Assembly (NCBI RefSeq): GCF_007830455.1
Contig: NZ_VLLB01000009.1
Span: forward strand, 140,732 to 204,731
DNA: 64,000 nt
Origin: Pseudoduganella lurida
GTDB lineage: Bacteria > Pseudomonadota > Gammaproteobacteria > Burkholderiales > Burkholderiaceae_D
Reading direction: 5' to 3'
Shown here: piece after piece, positions 40,549-48,495 of the stretch
Layout of the letters: each line of letters starts with the position of its first letter
Position numbering within the stretch: the stretch's first letter is position 1
Made by a program: the position numbers and the translations under genes
Notes under the pieces: model-generated
What the model was told of the DNA's origin: nothing
What the model saw: only the letters and a program-made list of their open reading frames with translations
The model's database searches: none

Positions 40549-41037
40549 GTGACGATCTTCGACTACGTGGTGCTGTTCGTGCTGGGCGCTTCCGTCATCA
40601 TCAGCATGGTGCGCGGGCTGGTGCGGGAGGTCCTGTCGATGCTGGGCTGGGTGGTGGCCTTCGTGGTCGCCAACGCCTGGAGTGCCGCGCTGGCGACGAT
40701 GCTGCCGCCCGTGATTCCGGGCGAGGTGACGCGGCTGATGGTGAGCTTCGTGGTGCTGTTCATCGGCGTGCGCATCCTGACGGGCCTGCTGGCGATGGCA
40801 CTGTCGGCGCTGATCGATGCGGGCGGCCTGTCGCTGGCCGACCGCGGCCTGGGCGGCCTGTTCGGTCTGGGGCGCGGCCTTGTAATCGTGCTGGCCGGCG
40901 TCATATTGTGCGGGATGACGTCGCTTCCCAAGGAAGCTTTCTGGCGCGATGCGCTGCTCTCCCCGCTTGCCGAGACGCTCGCCCTGACCGTGCAACCGTT
41001 TCTCCCCGCTGCCCTCGCGCAGCACGTGCAGTTCTAG
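40549..41037 (+). CDS. cvpA: CvpA-family membrane protein
   Basis: This 162-residue protein has four hydrophobic helices. It begins with GTG at 40549 (TIFDYVVLFVLGASVIISMVRGLVREVL) and contains the CvpA signature RGLVREVLSMLGWVVAF and DRGLGGLFGLGRG. CvpA was first linked to colicin V production and purF expression; it is a conserved inner-membrane protein of uncertain function. It lies 38 bp upstream of purF, the usual cvpA-purF arrangement. Confidence 0.9.
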   Translation: MTIFDYVVLFVLGASVIISMVRGLVREVLSMLGWVVAFVVANAWSAALATMLPPVIPGEVTRLMVSFVVLFIGVRILTGLLAMALSALIDAGGLSLADRGLGGLFGLGRGLVIVLAGVILCGMTSLPKEAFWRDALLSPLAETLALTVQPFLPAALAQHVQF

Positions 41038-41075
41038 TGCAATTCTCGCATTCCTTAAATCCGTAGGAGCATCAT

Positions 41076-42605
41076 ATGTGTGGCATCGTCGGCGTCGTTT
41101 CCCATCAACCTGTCAACCAGCTGCTGTATGACGCGCTGCTGCTGTTGCAGCACCGCGGCCAGGATGCGGCCGGCATCGCAACGAATCACAGCAGCATGTT
41201 CTCGATGCACAAGGCGAACGGCCTGGTGCGCGACGTGTTCCGCACCCGGAACATGCGTTCGCTGATGGGCAATTCGGGCATCGGCCACTGCCGCTACCCG
41301 ACGGCCGGTTCGTCGTCGGAAGAGGAAGCGCAGCCGTTCTACGTCAACGCGCCGTTCGGCATCACGCTGGCGCACAACGGCAACCTGACGAACTGGGAAC
41401 AGCTCAAGCAGGACATGTTCAAGAACGACCGCCGCCACATCAACACGGACTCCGATTCGGAAGTGCTGCTGAACGTGCTGGCCCATGAGATCCAGAAGGC
41501 CACCACCGGCTATTCGCTGGAACCCTCCACGCTGTTCGAAGCCGTGACGGTGCTGAACCGCCGCGTCGAAGGCGGCTACGCGGCCGTGGCGCAGATCGCC
41601 GACGTGGGCCTGCTGGGCTTCCGCGATCCGCACGGCATCCGGCCGCTGTGCTACGGCATCCTGGAGGGCGAGCAGGGCACCGAGTACATGCTGGCGTCCG
41701 AATCGGTGGCGCTGGAAGGCGCCGGCTTCCGCTTCGTGCGCGACGTGCTGCCGGGAGAAGCCGTGTTCATCGATGCGGAGAACAAGCTGCACAGCCGCAT
41801 CTGCGCCGACAATCCGTCGCTGAACCCGTGCGTGTTCGAATACGTGTACCTGGCCCGTCCGGACTCCGTGATCGACGGCGCGTCGGTGTACAACACGCGC
41901 CTGAAGATGGGCGAGTACCTGGCCGAGAAGATCAAGCGCGAAGGCCTGGCCGACGATATCGATGTGGTGATGCCGATCCCCGATTCGTCGCGCCCGGCCG
42001 CGATCCAGCTGGCCCTGCGCCTCGGCAAGGAATACCGCGAAGGCTTCATCAAGAACCGCTACATCGGCCGCACCTTCATCATGCCGGGCCAGGCGCTGCG
42101 CAAGAAATCCGTGCGCCAGAAGCTGAACGCGATCGGCGACGAGTTCAAGGGCAAGAACGTGCTGCTGGTCGACGACTCGATCGTGCGCGGCACCACCAGC
42201 CGCGAGATCGTGCAGATGGCGCGCGATTCCGGCGCGAAGAAGGTGATCTTCGCGTCCGCCGCGCCGCCGGTGCTGTACCCGAACGTGTACGGCATCGACA
42301 TGCCCACGCGCGACGAGCTGATCGCCCACGGCCGCACCGTCGAGGAAGTGTGCAAGGAGATCACGGCCGATGCGCTGGTGTACCAGGACCTGGACGACCT
42401 GAAGCGCTCGATCTCGGACGTGAATCCGGCGCTGACGAGCTTCGAGGCGTCCTGCTTCGACGGCAAGTACATCACCGGCAACGTGTCGGCGGACTACCTG
42501 GACCGCATCGAGAACGCGCGCCACAACCCCAAGGACAAGGGCAGCACCGGCGAGGATGCCGGCCGCACCCAGCTCAACCTGAACTACGCCACCACCGAAG
42601 CGTAA
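41076..42605 (+). CDS. purF: Amidophosphoribosyltransferase PurF
   Basis: PurF starts de novo purine synthesis by making phosphoribosylamine from PRPP and glutamine. The 509-residue protein has the catalytic N-terminal Cys2 (MCGIVGVV), the Ntn glutaminase blocks GHCRYPTAGSSS and LAHNGNLTN, and the PRPP-binding motif VLLVDDSIVRGTT with the flexible loop. It is full length for the short, Fe-S-free type. A strong terminator follows. Confidence 0.97.
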   Translation: MCGIVGVVSHQPVNQLLYDALLLLQHRGQDAAGIATNHSSMFSMHKANGLVRDVFRTRNMRSLMGNSGIGHCRYPTAGSSSEEEAQPFYVNAPFGITLAHNGNLTNWEQLKQDMFKNDRRHINTDSDSEVLLNVLAHEIQKATTGYSLEPSTLFEAVTVLNRRVEGGYAAVAQIADVGLLGFRDPHGIRPLCYGILEGEQGTEYMLASESVALEGAGFRFVRDVLPGEAVFIDAENKLHSRICADNPSLNPCVFEYVYLARPDSVIDGASVYNTRLKMGEYLAEKIKREGLADDIDVVMPIPDSSRPAAIQLALRLGKEYREGFIKNRYIGRTFIMPGQALRKKSVRQKLNAIGDEFKGKNVLLVDDSIVRGTTSREIVQMARDSGAKKVIFASAAPPVLYPNVYGIDMPTRDELIAHGRTVEEVCKEITADALVYQDLDDLKRSISDVNPALTSFEASCFDGKYITGNVSADYLDRIENARHNPKDKGSTGEDAGRTQLNLNYATTEA

Positions 42606-42608
42606 TAG

Positions 42609-42638
42609 CACGGGCTCCTCACGGAGCCCGTGTTGTTT
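42609..42638 (+). terminator. Intrinsic terminator after purF
   Basis: CACGGGCTCC and GGAGCCCGTG form a perfect 10-bp stem with loop TCAC and tail TTGTTT. Confidence 0.88.
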
Positions 42639-42646
42639 CCGTACCA

Positions 42647-42706
42647 CGGGGGACAGTCCCCGTTTTTTGGAAATATTTCCTGAAAATGGGGACAGTCCCC
42701 GATTTA
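42647..42706. repeat. Tandem pair of family C palindromes upstream of the PLP sulfhydrylase gene
   Basis: Two GGGGACAGTCCCC cores (centred near 42657 and 42696) are joined by a TTTTTTGGAAATATTTCCTG linker. The layout resembles that of the lexA-rpsF copies. Confidence 0.9.
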
Positions 42707-42722
42707 AGGCAATTAGTTTTAC

Positions 42723-43961
42723 ATGGATAAGAAAAACTACGGGTTCACCACGACCATCCTGCACGGCGACCGGCAGAAAACGATCGAGCAGGGCTCGCTG
42801 CACAAGCCCGTGCACACGTCCGTCGCGTTCGGCTACACGGATGCGCGCCAGCTGGCGGCTGTGTTCCAGGGCCGCGAGCCGGGCTTCCGCTACGGCCGCC
42901 AGGGCAATCCGACCGTCTCGGCGCTCGAAGAGAAGGTCAACAAGATGGAAGGCGGAGTGGCCACGCTGTGCTTCGCCACCGGCATGGCCGCCATCGGCGC
43001 CGTGTTCCAGGGCCTGTTGCGCGCGGGCGACCATGTGGTGTCGTCTTCCTTCCTGTTCGGGAATACCAACTCGCTGTGGCAGACGGTCGCGGGGCAGGGC
43101 GTCGGCGTCGATTTTGTCGATGCGACGGAGGTGGCCAACGTGGCCGCCGCGCTGAAAGAAAACACGCGCATCGTGTTCGTCGAAACGATCGCCAACCCGC
43201 GCACGCAGATCGCCGACCTCAAGCGCATCGGCGAGCTGTGCGCGGCAAAGGGCATCCTGTACATCGTCGACAACACGATGACGACGCCCTACCTGTTCCT
43301 GCCGAAGACGGTGGGCGCGGGCCTCGTCATCAACTCGCTGACCAAGTCGATCGCCGGCCACGGCAATGCGCTGGGCGGCGCCCTGACCGACACGGGCGCC
43401 TATGACTGGACGCGCTTCCCCAACATTTTCGAGAACTACAGGAAGGCCGCGCCGGCCATGTGGGGCATCACGCAGATCCGTGCGAAGGGCCTGCGCGACT
43501 TCGGCGCCTCGCTGGGACCGGAGGCGGCGCACCACATCGCCGTGGGCGCGGAAACGCTGGCCCTGCGCATGGAGCGCACCTGCGCCAATGCCAAGGCGGT
43601 GGCGGAGATGCTCGCGGCCGATCCGCGCGTGGCCGCGGTCCACTATCCGGGCCTGACGTCACACCCGCAGCACGGCATTGCCACCGAGCTGTTCAGGTCC
43701 TACGGTTCCCTGTTCAGCTTCGAGCTGCAGGACGGCATCGACCCCTTCGACTACCTGAACCGCCTGAAGGTGGCCGTGCCGGCGTCGAACCTGGGCGACA
43801 CGCGCACGCTGGTCATCCCCGTGGCGCACACGATCTTCTTCGAGATGGGGGCCGAGCGGCGCGCGTCGATGGGCATCGCCGAGTCGCTGATCCGCGTCTC
43901 CGCCGGCATCGAGGACACGGCCGACCTGGTGGACGACTTCAGGAACGCGCTGGACGGCTGA
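42723..43961 (+). CDS. PLP-dependent Cys/Met-metabolism enzyme (cystathionine gamma-synthase/O-succinylhomoserine sulfhydrylase family)
   Basis: The 412-residue fold type I enzyme has YGRQGNPTVSALEEKVNKMEGG, the PLP-phosphate region FATGMAA, DNTMTTPYLF and the Schiff-base Lys208 in NSLTKSIAGHGNALGG. A C-terminal VRVSAGIEDxxDLVDDF motif is also present. Its place downstream of purF is that of metZ, but the N-terminus (MDKKNYGFTTTILHGDRQ) differs from classic MetZ, so the exact reaction (sulfhydrylase, gamma-synthase or gamma-lyase) stays open. The stop TGA overlaps the next ATG. Confidence 0.88.
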   Translation: MDKKNYGFTTTILHGDRQKTIEQGSLHKPVHTSVAFGYTDARQLAAVFQGREPGFRYGRQGNPTVSALEEKVNKMEGGVATLCFATGMAAIGAVFQGLLRAGDHVVSSSFLFGNTNSLWQTVAGQGVGVDFVDATEVANVAAALKENTRIVFVETIANPRTQIADLKRIGELCAAKGILYIVDNTMTTPYLFLPKTVGAGLVINSLTKSIAGHGNALGGALTDTGAYDWTRFPNIFENYRKAAPAMWGITQIRAKGLRDFGASLGPEAAHHIAVGAETLALRMERTCANAKAVAEMLAADPRVAAVHYPGLTSHPQHGIATELFRSYGSLFSFELQDGIDPFDYLNRLKVAVPASNLGDTRTLVIPVAHTIFFEMGAERRASMGIAESLIRVSAGIEDTADLVDDFRNALDG

Positions 43962-44794
43962 TGCGGCAGTTGCTTGCCTCGCTTCTGGTCATGATGCTGG
44001 CGGCATCGGTCGCCCGGGCCGAAGTCGTCATACCGCTGGCGCTGGAGAACGGCATCCCGGTGGCGCAGCTGTCGATCGCGGGCGGCACGCATCCGTTCAC
44101 GCTCGATATCGGCTCGAGCCGCACGGTGCACCTGACGCGCGACGTGATGGACACGATCCCTGGCCTGCAGCTCACCGGCCGCAAGCTCAAGAGCCTGGAC
44201 CTGACGGGCCGCATCGCCGAGCAGGACGAGTTCACGATTCCGGACCTGGTCATCAACGGCATCTCGTTCGGTGCCGTGACGGGCGTGGCATTCGAGCCGT
44301 GGGGCCTGCACACGGGCCCCGGCGCCGCCCAGCCGCGGCACTCCGTCATCGGCCTGGGCCTGTTCGCGCAACAGCCGTTCGTGTATGACTTTGCCGGCGC
44401 GAAGTTGCGCTTCGGCGCACCGCTCGCGCTGGGCACCGGCTGGCGCGAACTGCCGTACGAGAAGGTGCATGAAGGGATCGTCGTCCGACTCGGCAACGAG
44501 CGGGCGAGCTACCGGATGGTGTTCGACACCGCCGCCAATGTCTCCGTGGTCAAGCCGGCCAGCGTGCAGTCCCGGCGCGACCGGACGCACCGCTGCGACT
44601 TCCTCGGACCCGGCAAGCCATGCAAGTATGTGGCCATGTCGCTGGCCGGCGGCCCCGTGCTGACGCCGCTGCTGCTGCCGATGCCGGAGCGCTTCGAGCC
44701 GGACGGCCTGGCCGGCGCCGATTTCTTCCAGCACTACGCGGTGTATGTCGACCAGGCGAATGGCAAGGTGGCGCTGCGGCCGGCTGCCCGATAG
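43961..44794 (+). CDS. Secreted retropepsin-like protein of unknown function
   Basis: The 277-residue protein has a signal peptide (RQLLASLLVMMLAASVARA). It contains two pepsin/retropepsin-like turns, HPFTLDIGSSRTVHL and YRMVFDTAANVSVVKP, each in the hydrophobic-D-(I/T)-(G/A) context of an aspartic protease active site. The second has Ala instead of Gly and the first Ile instead of Thr, so activity is doubtful. The chain ends GLAGADFFQHYAVYVD, as in clan AA domains. It overlaps the upstream PLP-enzyme gene by one base and is probably cotranscribed with it. Confidence 0.65.
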   Translation: MRQLLASLLVMMLAASVARAEVVIPLALENGIPVAQLSIAGGTHPFTLDIGSSRTVHLTRDVMDTIPGLQLTGRKLKSLDLTGRIAEQDEFTIPDLVINGISFGAVTGVAFEPWGLHTGPGAAQPRHSVIGLGLFAQQPFVYDFAGAKLRFGAPLALGTGWRELPYEKVHEGIVVRLGNERASYRMVFDTAANVSVVKPASVQSRRDRTHRCDFLGPGKPCKYVAMSLAGGPVLTPLLLPMPERFEPDGLAGADFFQHYAVYVDQANGKVALRPAAR

Positions 44795-44806
44795 CCGCTT
44801 TTTTTT
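44776..44806 (+). terminator. Likely intrinsic terminator at the end of the retropepsin-like gene
   Basis: GCGGC (44776-44780) and GCCGC (44794-44798) pair across the stop codon and are followed by eight T. Confidence 0.5.
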
Positions 44807-44942
44807 ACTGTCCAGCTCGTGGTAGGTGGGTCCGCGGCTCTGCCCTTCCGCGGAATGGCACTGCGCCGCTGGCACCTGGGCTGGGCACTCTGTGGCAGGA
44901 CGGCCAGCCAGAGGACCTGGCCGGCCGGGCATTACCGGGAAA

Positions 44943-45572
44943 TCACCAGGGCGCGGCGCCCGGCATGTCGTACGGGTGCTTCCAGCCGGGCAGGGCGGCG
45001 ATACGGTCCAGCCAGGCCTGTACCAGCGGCGGATAGCTGACGCCCGCCTGCTCGGGCCAGTACATGTAGGAGCACAGGGAGATATCGGCCACCGACACGG
45101 TGTCGTCCAGCAGGAAGGCGCGGCCGTCGGCCAGCTCTTCTTCCAGGCGCACCATGTCCGCGCCGAAGCGGCGGCGGAACCAGCGCAGCACTTCCGGGCC
45201 GTAGGCGCCTTCGTCATCGAACTCCTGGCCGTAGCGCAGGTGCGCCATCGACAGGCCCACGCGGTTCGCTTCCCAGAACAGCCACTCGCGCACGCGTTCC
45301 AGCCGCTCCGGGGTCTCGCCGCCGTAGGCCTTCAGGTATTCGGCCAGGTGCAGCAGGATCGCATTGGATTGCACGTAGGGCTGCCCGTCCTGCACCAGCA
45401 GCGGCACCTCGCCATAGCGCGCCAGGCTGCGGAACGGTTCGGGACGGTCGCCGCGGGCGATGCGCAGGTCCACTTCATGGTAGTCGTGCGGCACGCCAGC
45501 CAGGGTCATCAGCAGCTGCACCTTGTAGCTGTGGCCGGATTCGCAGCTGCCGTAGAGAACAAATTGGGTCAT
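44943..45572 (-). CDS. Glutathione S-transferase family protein
   Basis: The 209-residue protein has an N-terminal thioredoxin-like domain (FVLYGSCESGHSYKVQLLMTLAG, cis-Pro in GEVPLLV, and QSNAILLHLAEYL as the glutathione gamma-Glu site) and an all-helical C-terminal domain with the N-capping SVADISL motif. The substrate is unknown. It is convergent with the plus-strand genes and lies next to lexA on the same strand, 51 bp downstream of it. Confidence 0.9.
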   Translation of the reverse strand: MTQFVLYGSCESGHSYKVQLLMTLAGVPHDYHEVDLRIARGDRPEPFRSLARYGEVPLLVQDGQPYVQSNAILLHLAEYLKAYGGETPERLERVREWLFWEANRVGLSMAHLRYGQEFDDEGAYGPEVLRWFRRRFGADMVRLEEELADGRAFLLDDTVSVADISLCSYMYWPEQAGVSYPPLVQAWLDRIAALPGWKHPYDMPGAAPW

Positions 45573-45623
45573 CGGATCGGTACGCTTACAGTGAGAAGGA
45601 TCGCATTATGCGCGATCCGGCGC

Positions 45624-46289
45624 TCAATGCCAGCTTCGCAACAAACCGACGGCCAGGCCTTCCAGCGCGAACTCGTCTTCCTCGGGGTTCACGGTGATCA
45701 CCTTGAAGTCCGGATTTTCCGGCAGCAGCTCGATCAGCGAGCCGGTCTGGCGGTAGCGCTTCACCGTCACCTCGTTGCCGATGCGGGCCACGACCACCTG
45801 GCCGTTCTTGGCCGTGTCGACCTTTTTCACGGCCAGCAGGTCGCCATCCATGATGCCGATATCGCGCATCGATTCGCCGCGCACCTTCAGCAGGAAGTCC
45901 GGCCTGGCCGAGAACAGCGCGGGATCCACGTTGTAGCTCGTTTCCAGGTTTTCCTGGGCCAGGATCGGCGAACCGGCAGCCACGCGGCCGATCAGCGGCA
46001 GGCTCATCAGCATTGCGGCCGGCACCTGCGGCATCGGTCCCAGGTCGGCCACGCGGGAAGTGGAGGTGACCGGGCGTTCGCCCAGCAGCCGGATGCCGCG
46101 CGACGTGCCCGCCGTGATTTCGATGGCACCCTTGCGTGCCAACGCCTTCAGGTGCTCCTCGGCGGCATTGGCCGATTTGAAGCCCAGTTCCGCGGCGATC
46201 TCGGCGCGGGTGGGAGGGAAGCCGGTATTGTCGATGGCATCCCGGATCAAATTGAGAATCTGTTCCTGCCTTGCGGTGAGCTTGATCAT
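45624..46289 (-). CDS. lexA: SOS repressor LexA
   Basis: LexA represses DNA-damage genes and self-cleaves on RecA filaments. The 221-residue protein has an N-terminal winged HTH (FPPTRAEIAAELGFKSANAAEEHL) and a C-terminal S24 domain. The Ala105-Gly106 cleavage site is in GRVAAGSP, the nucleophile Ser140 in GESM, and the general base Lys177 in EVTVKR. The Ser-Lys distance of 37 matches the E. coli enzyme. The ATG at 46289 fits the family start MIKLTARQEQIL. A LexA box lies 53 bp upstream. Confidence 0.97.
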   Translation of the reverse strand: MIKLTARQEQILNLIRDAIDNTGFPPTRAEIAAELGFKSANAAEEHLKALARKGAIEITAGTSRGIRLLGERPVTSTSRVADLGPMPQVPAAMLMSLPLIGRVAAGSPILAQENLETSYNVDPALFSARPDFLLKVRGESMRDIGIMDGDLLAVKKVDTAKNGQVVVARIGNEVTVKRYRQTGSLIELLPENPDFKVITVNPEEDEFALEGLAVGLLRSWH

Positions 46290-46341
46290 GATGCTTGAAT
46301 TCTCGGTATCGCCTGTGGAGAAGGCTGTGGATATGAACAGT

Positions 46342-46357
46342 CTGTATTTTTGTACAG
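46342..46357. promoter_or_regulatory. lexA: LexA (SOS) box upstream of lexA
   Basis: CTGTATTTTTGTACAG matches the CTG-N10-CAG SOS consensus and allows autoregulation of lexA. On the minus strand a TTGATA -35-like hexamer lies directly before it. Confidence 0.88.
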
Positions 46358-46412
46358 TATCAACGAGAAAGCAAGGGTACACAGGCGCAAAAACCGGCGG
46401 CCAGCCCACTTT

Positions 46413-46500
46413 TCAGGAAATATTTCCTAAAAATGGGGACTGTCCCCGAATTTTAGAAATATTTCCTGAAAAAGGGGACAGTCCCCGATTTTTGGAAACA
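46413..46500. repeat. Family C palindrome array between lexA and rpsF
   Basis: Two GGGGACNGTCCCC cores (centred near 46440 and 46480) are separated and flanked by GGAAATATTTCCT-type linkers. The 476-bp gap 46290-46765 contains the LexA box, this array and the rpsF leader; no gene is supported there. Confidence 0.9.
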
Positions 46501-46765
46501 TTTCTGTGGATAAGGATTCGTGCTTCGCGTCGAGGTACCCGAGCGTGGTTGAGGTGGCCGTCCGGCAGTGGCGTCAACGGCGCATCACGTAGGGGCGCTG
46601 AAGTGCGGTGTGCGTCGCCGCGGCAAGTGGCGTTTCTGCCGCGCTGGCGCGCAGTCGGGTAGCTGGTAATGTCAACCAAAACCTGCTATGCTTGCGGGCT
46701 TACCTCTTCCCACACCTGTCTTGACGCCAGGGTGGGCTATCAACACAGTCCTTAAGGGAGTTTGC

Positions 46766-47164
46766 ATGCGTCACTACGAAATCGTATTTATCGTCCATCC
46801 GGACCAGAGCGAGCAAGTGCCCGCGATGATCGAACGTTACAAAGCCAGCGTGACCTCGCGCGGCGGTAACGTGCACCGCGTGGAAGACTGGGGCCGCCGT
46901 CAGATGGCGTACTCCATCCAGAAACTGGCCAAGGCACACTACATCTGCATGAACATCGAGTGCGACAACGACACTCTGGTCGAACTGGAAACCGCGTTCA
47001 AATTCAATGATGCCGTGCTGCGTCACCTGACCGTCAAGATGAAGAAAGCGGAAACCGCTCCTTCGCCGATGATGAAGTCGGTCCAGCGCGAAGACGCTGC
47101 CAAGAGCCACCGCGCGGAAGCTTCGGCTCCTGCCGCTGCGCCTGCCGCCGCTGCTGCCGCCTAA
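46766..47164 (+). CDS. rpsF: 30S ribosomal protein S6
   Basis: S6 binds S18 and 16S rRNA in the platform of the small subunit. The 132-residue protein begins RHYEIVFIVHPDQSEQVPAMIERY, has VHRVEDWGRRQMAYSIQKLAKAHY, and carries an Ala-rich tail after residue 112. AAGGGAG precedes the ATG by five bases. It is the first gene of rpsF-priB-rpsR-rplI. Confidence 0.97.
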   Translation: MRHYEIVFIVHPDQSEQVPAMIERYKASVTSRGGNVHRVEDWGRRQMAYSIQKLAKAHYICMNIECDNDTLVELETAFKFNDAVLRHLTVKMKKAETAPSPMMKSVQREDAAKSHRAEASAPAAAPAAAAAA

Positions 47165-47182
47165 TTTCGTCAGGGAGTTTCG

Positions 47183-47503
47183 CTGAACCAGCTCCAGTTT
47201 GTCGGCCTCATCACCGAACGGGAAGCGATCCGCTACACCCCGGCCGGCATGCCGATTGTGAATGCACTCTTGCAGCACAGTTCGCAGCAGATGGAGGCAG
47301 GCATTGCCCGGTTGACCGAGTTCGAAATTGCCGCGCTTGCCGCGGGCGAGATTTCGGGCCGCTTCAGCCAGGTGCCACTGGGGGGCATCTACGAGTTCAC
47401 GGGATTCCTGGCAAAGAAAAGCCGCAACAGCAGTCGCCTGGTATTTCACATCATTGATTTTCGTCCCGCCAACGTGGGGCAACATTTAGATACAGGAGCC
47501 TAA
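47183..47503 (+). CDS. priB: Primosomal replication protein PriB, probable CTG start
   Basis: PriB is a small ssDNA-binding OB-fold protein of the replication restart primosome. The N-terminus reads NQLQFVGLITEREAIRYTPAG and the C-terminus GGIYEFTGFLAKKSRNSSRLVFHI, a typical betaproteobacterial PriB of 106 residues. Between the rpsF stop (47162-47164, same frame) and the first ATG at 47249 there is no ATG, GTG or TTG. The OB-fold needs the sequence before 47249. CTG at 47183 lies five bases after CAGGGAG, so it is the best start. AGGAG for rpsR lies inside its 3' end. Confidence 0.88.
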   Translation: MNQLQFVGLITEREAIRYTPAGMPIVNALLQHSSQQMEAGIARLTEFEIAALAAGEISGRFSQVPLGGIYEFTGFLAKKSRNSSRLVFHIIDFRPANVGQHLDTGA

Positions 47504-47504
47504 A

Positions 47505-47795
47505 ATGGCATTCGGTAAAAAGTTCGACAAAAACAAAGCAAAGCTGAAAGAAAAGCGCAAACAGCAGAACCCGCTGTTCAAGCGTAAGAAATTCTGCCGC
47601 TTCACCGCCGCTGGCGTTGAGCAGGTCGACTACAAGGACGTCGACACCCTGAAGGATTTCGTCCAGGAAAACGGCAAGATCATGCCAGCCCGTCTGACCG
47701 GCACCAAGGCGCACTACCAGCGTCAAGTGGACACCGCGATCAAGCGCGCCCGCTACCTGGCCCTGCTGCCTTACACCGATCTGCACCACGCCTGA
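47505..47795 (+). CDS. rpsR: 30S ribosomal protein S18
   Basis: S18 partners with S6 in the small-subunit platform. The 96-residue protein has a Lys-rich N-terminus and the conserved RKKFCRFTAAGVEQVDYKDV and KARYLALLPYT-type end. It starts one base after the priB stop. Confidence 0.97.
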   Translation: MAFGKKFDKNKAKLKEKRKQQNPLFKRKKFCRFTAAGVEQVDYKDVDTLKDFVQENGKIMPARLTGTKAHYQRQVDTAIKRARYLALLPYTDLHHA

Positions 47796-47829
47796 TCGCC
47801 GGCAGTACAGATAGAACCTGGAGAACACT

Positions 47830-48282
47830 ATGCAAATCATTCTGTTGGAAAAAGTTATCAACGTCGGCAACCTGGGCGACGTGGTGAAGGTCAAGGACGG
47901 CTACGCACGTAACTTCCTGATCCCGCAAAAGCTGGCACGCCGTGCCACGACGGCCGCCGTGGCCGAGTTCGAAACGAAGCGCGCCGAACTGGAAAAAGCT
48001 GCCGCCGAAAAGCTGGCCGCTGCACAGGGCCAGGGCGAGAAGCTGAACGGCATGACCGTGACCGTGGCCCAGAAGGCCGGCGTCGACGGCCGTCTGTTCG
48101 GTTCCGTGACCAACTTCGACATCGCCGAAGCGCTGACCAAGGCCGGTTTCCCGGTCGAGAAAGCCGCCGTGCGCCTGCCGAACGGTCCGCTGAAGACCAC
48201 CGGCGAGCACCCGGTGTCGGTTTCCCTGCACACCGACGTGGTTGTTGATGTGACGGTGGCCGTGCAGGGCGAAGCAGCGTAA
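47830..48282 (+). CDS. rplI: 50S ribosomal protein L9
   Basis: L9 is an elongated protein at the base of the L1 stalk that limits frameshifting. The 150-residue protein begins MQIILLEKVINVGNLGDVVKVKDGYARNFL, has a central charged helix (FETKRAELEKAAAEKL) and a C-terminal domain with GRLFGSVT. It ends the ribosomal operon and is followed by a terminator. Confidence 0.97.
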   Translation: MQIILLEKVINVGNLGDVVKVKDGYARNFLIPQKLARRATTAAVAEFETKRAELEKAAAEKLAAAQGQGEKLNGMTVTVAQKAGVDGRLFGSVTNFDIAEALTKAGFPVEKAAVRLPNGPLKTTGEHPVSVSLHTDVVVDVTVAVQGEAA

Positions 48283-48339
48283 GCCGCATCCTCAGCACCG
48301 ACGGCGCCGGGATTTTTTTCCCGGCCGCCCTGTCAAAGT

Positions 48340-48366
48340 AAAAAGCCGGGTTCGTCCCGGCTTTTT
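48340..48366 (+). terminator. Intrinsic terminator after rplI
   Basis: AAAAGCCGGG and CCCGGCTTTTTT form a stem around TTCGT. Another imperfect hairpin, GCCGGG-AT-rich-CCCGGC, lies just upstream (48305-48325). Confidence 0.88.
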
Positions 48367-48482
48367 TCATGGGAAGTCAGGTCGCTGGCGGCCGCCCCGG
48401 ACCGCCAGAGCGCGGTGGCGCCGTGTTCCCCGAGCGACTTGTAAGTTGCTGTTGTTTATAAACTTTGACCTCCTTATGCAGG

Positions 48483-48488
48483 TATAAT
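48483..48488 (+). promoter_or_regulatory. Perfect -10 hexamer immediately upstream of dnaB
   Basis: TATAAT at 48483-48488 would place the transcription start at about 48495-48496, the first base of the dnaB ATG at 48496. No convincing -35 at 16-18 bp spacing was found (TTGACC lies only 12 bp away). Confidence 0.4.
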
Positions 48489-48495
48489 GCGCGCC

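Noticed and set aside
41055..43643. 862-codon minus-strand ORF over purF and the PLP enzyme
   Set aside because: Spans two unrelated plus-strand genes and a terminator; no recognisable product.
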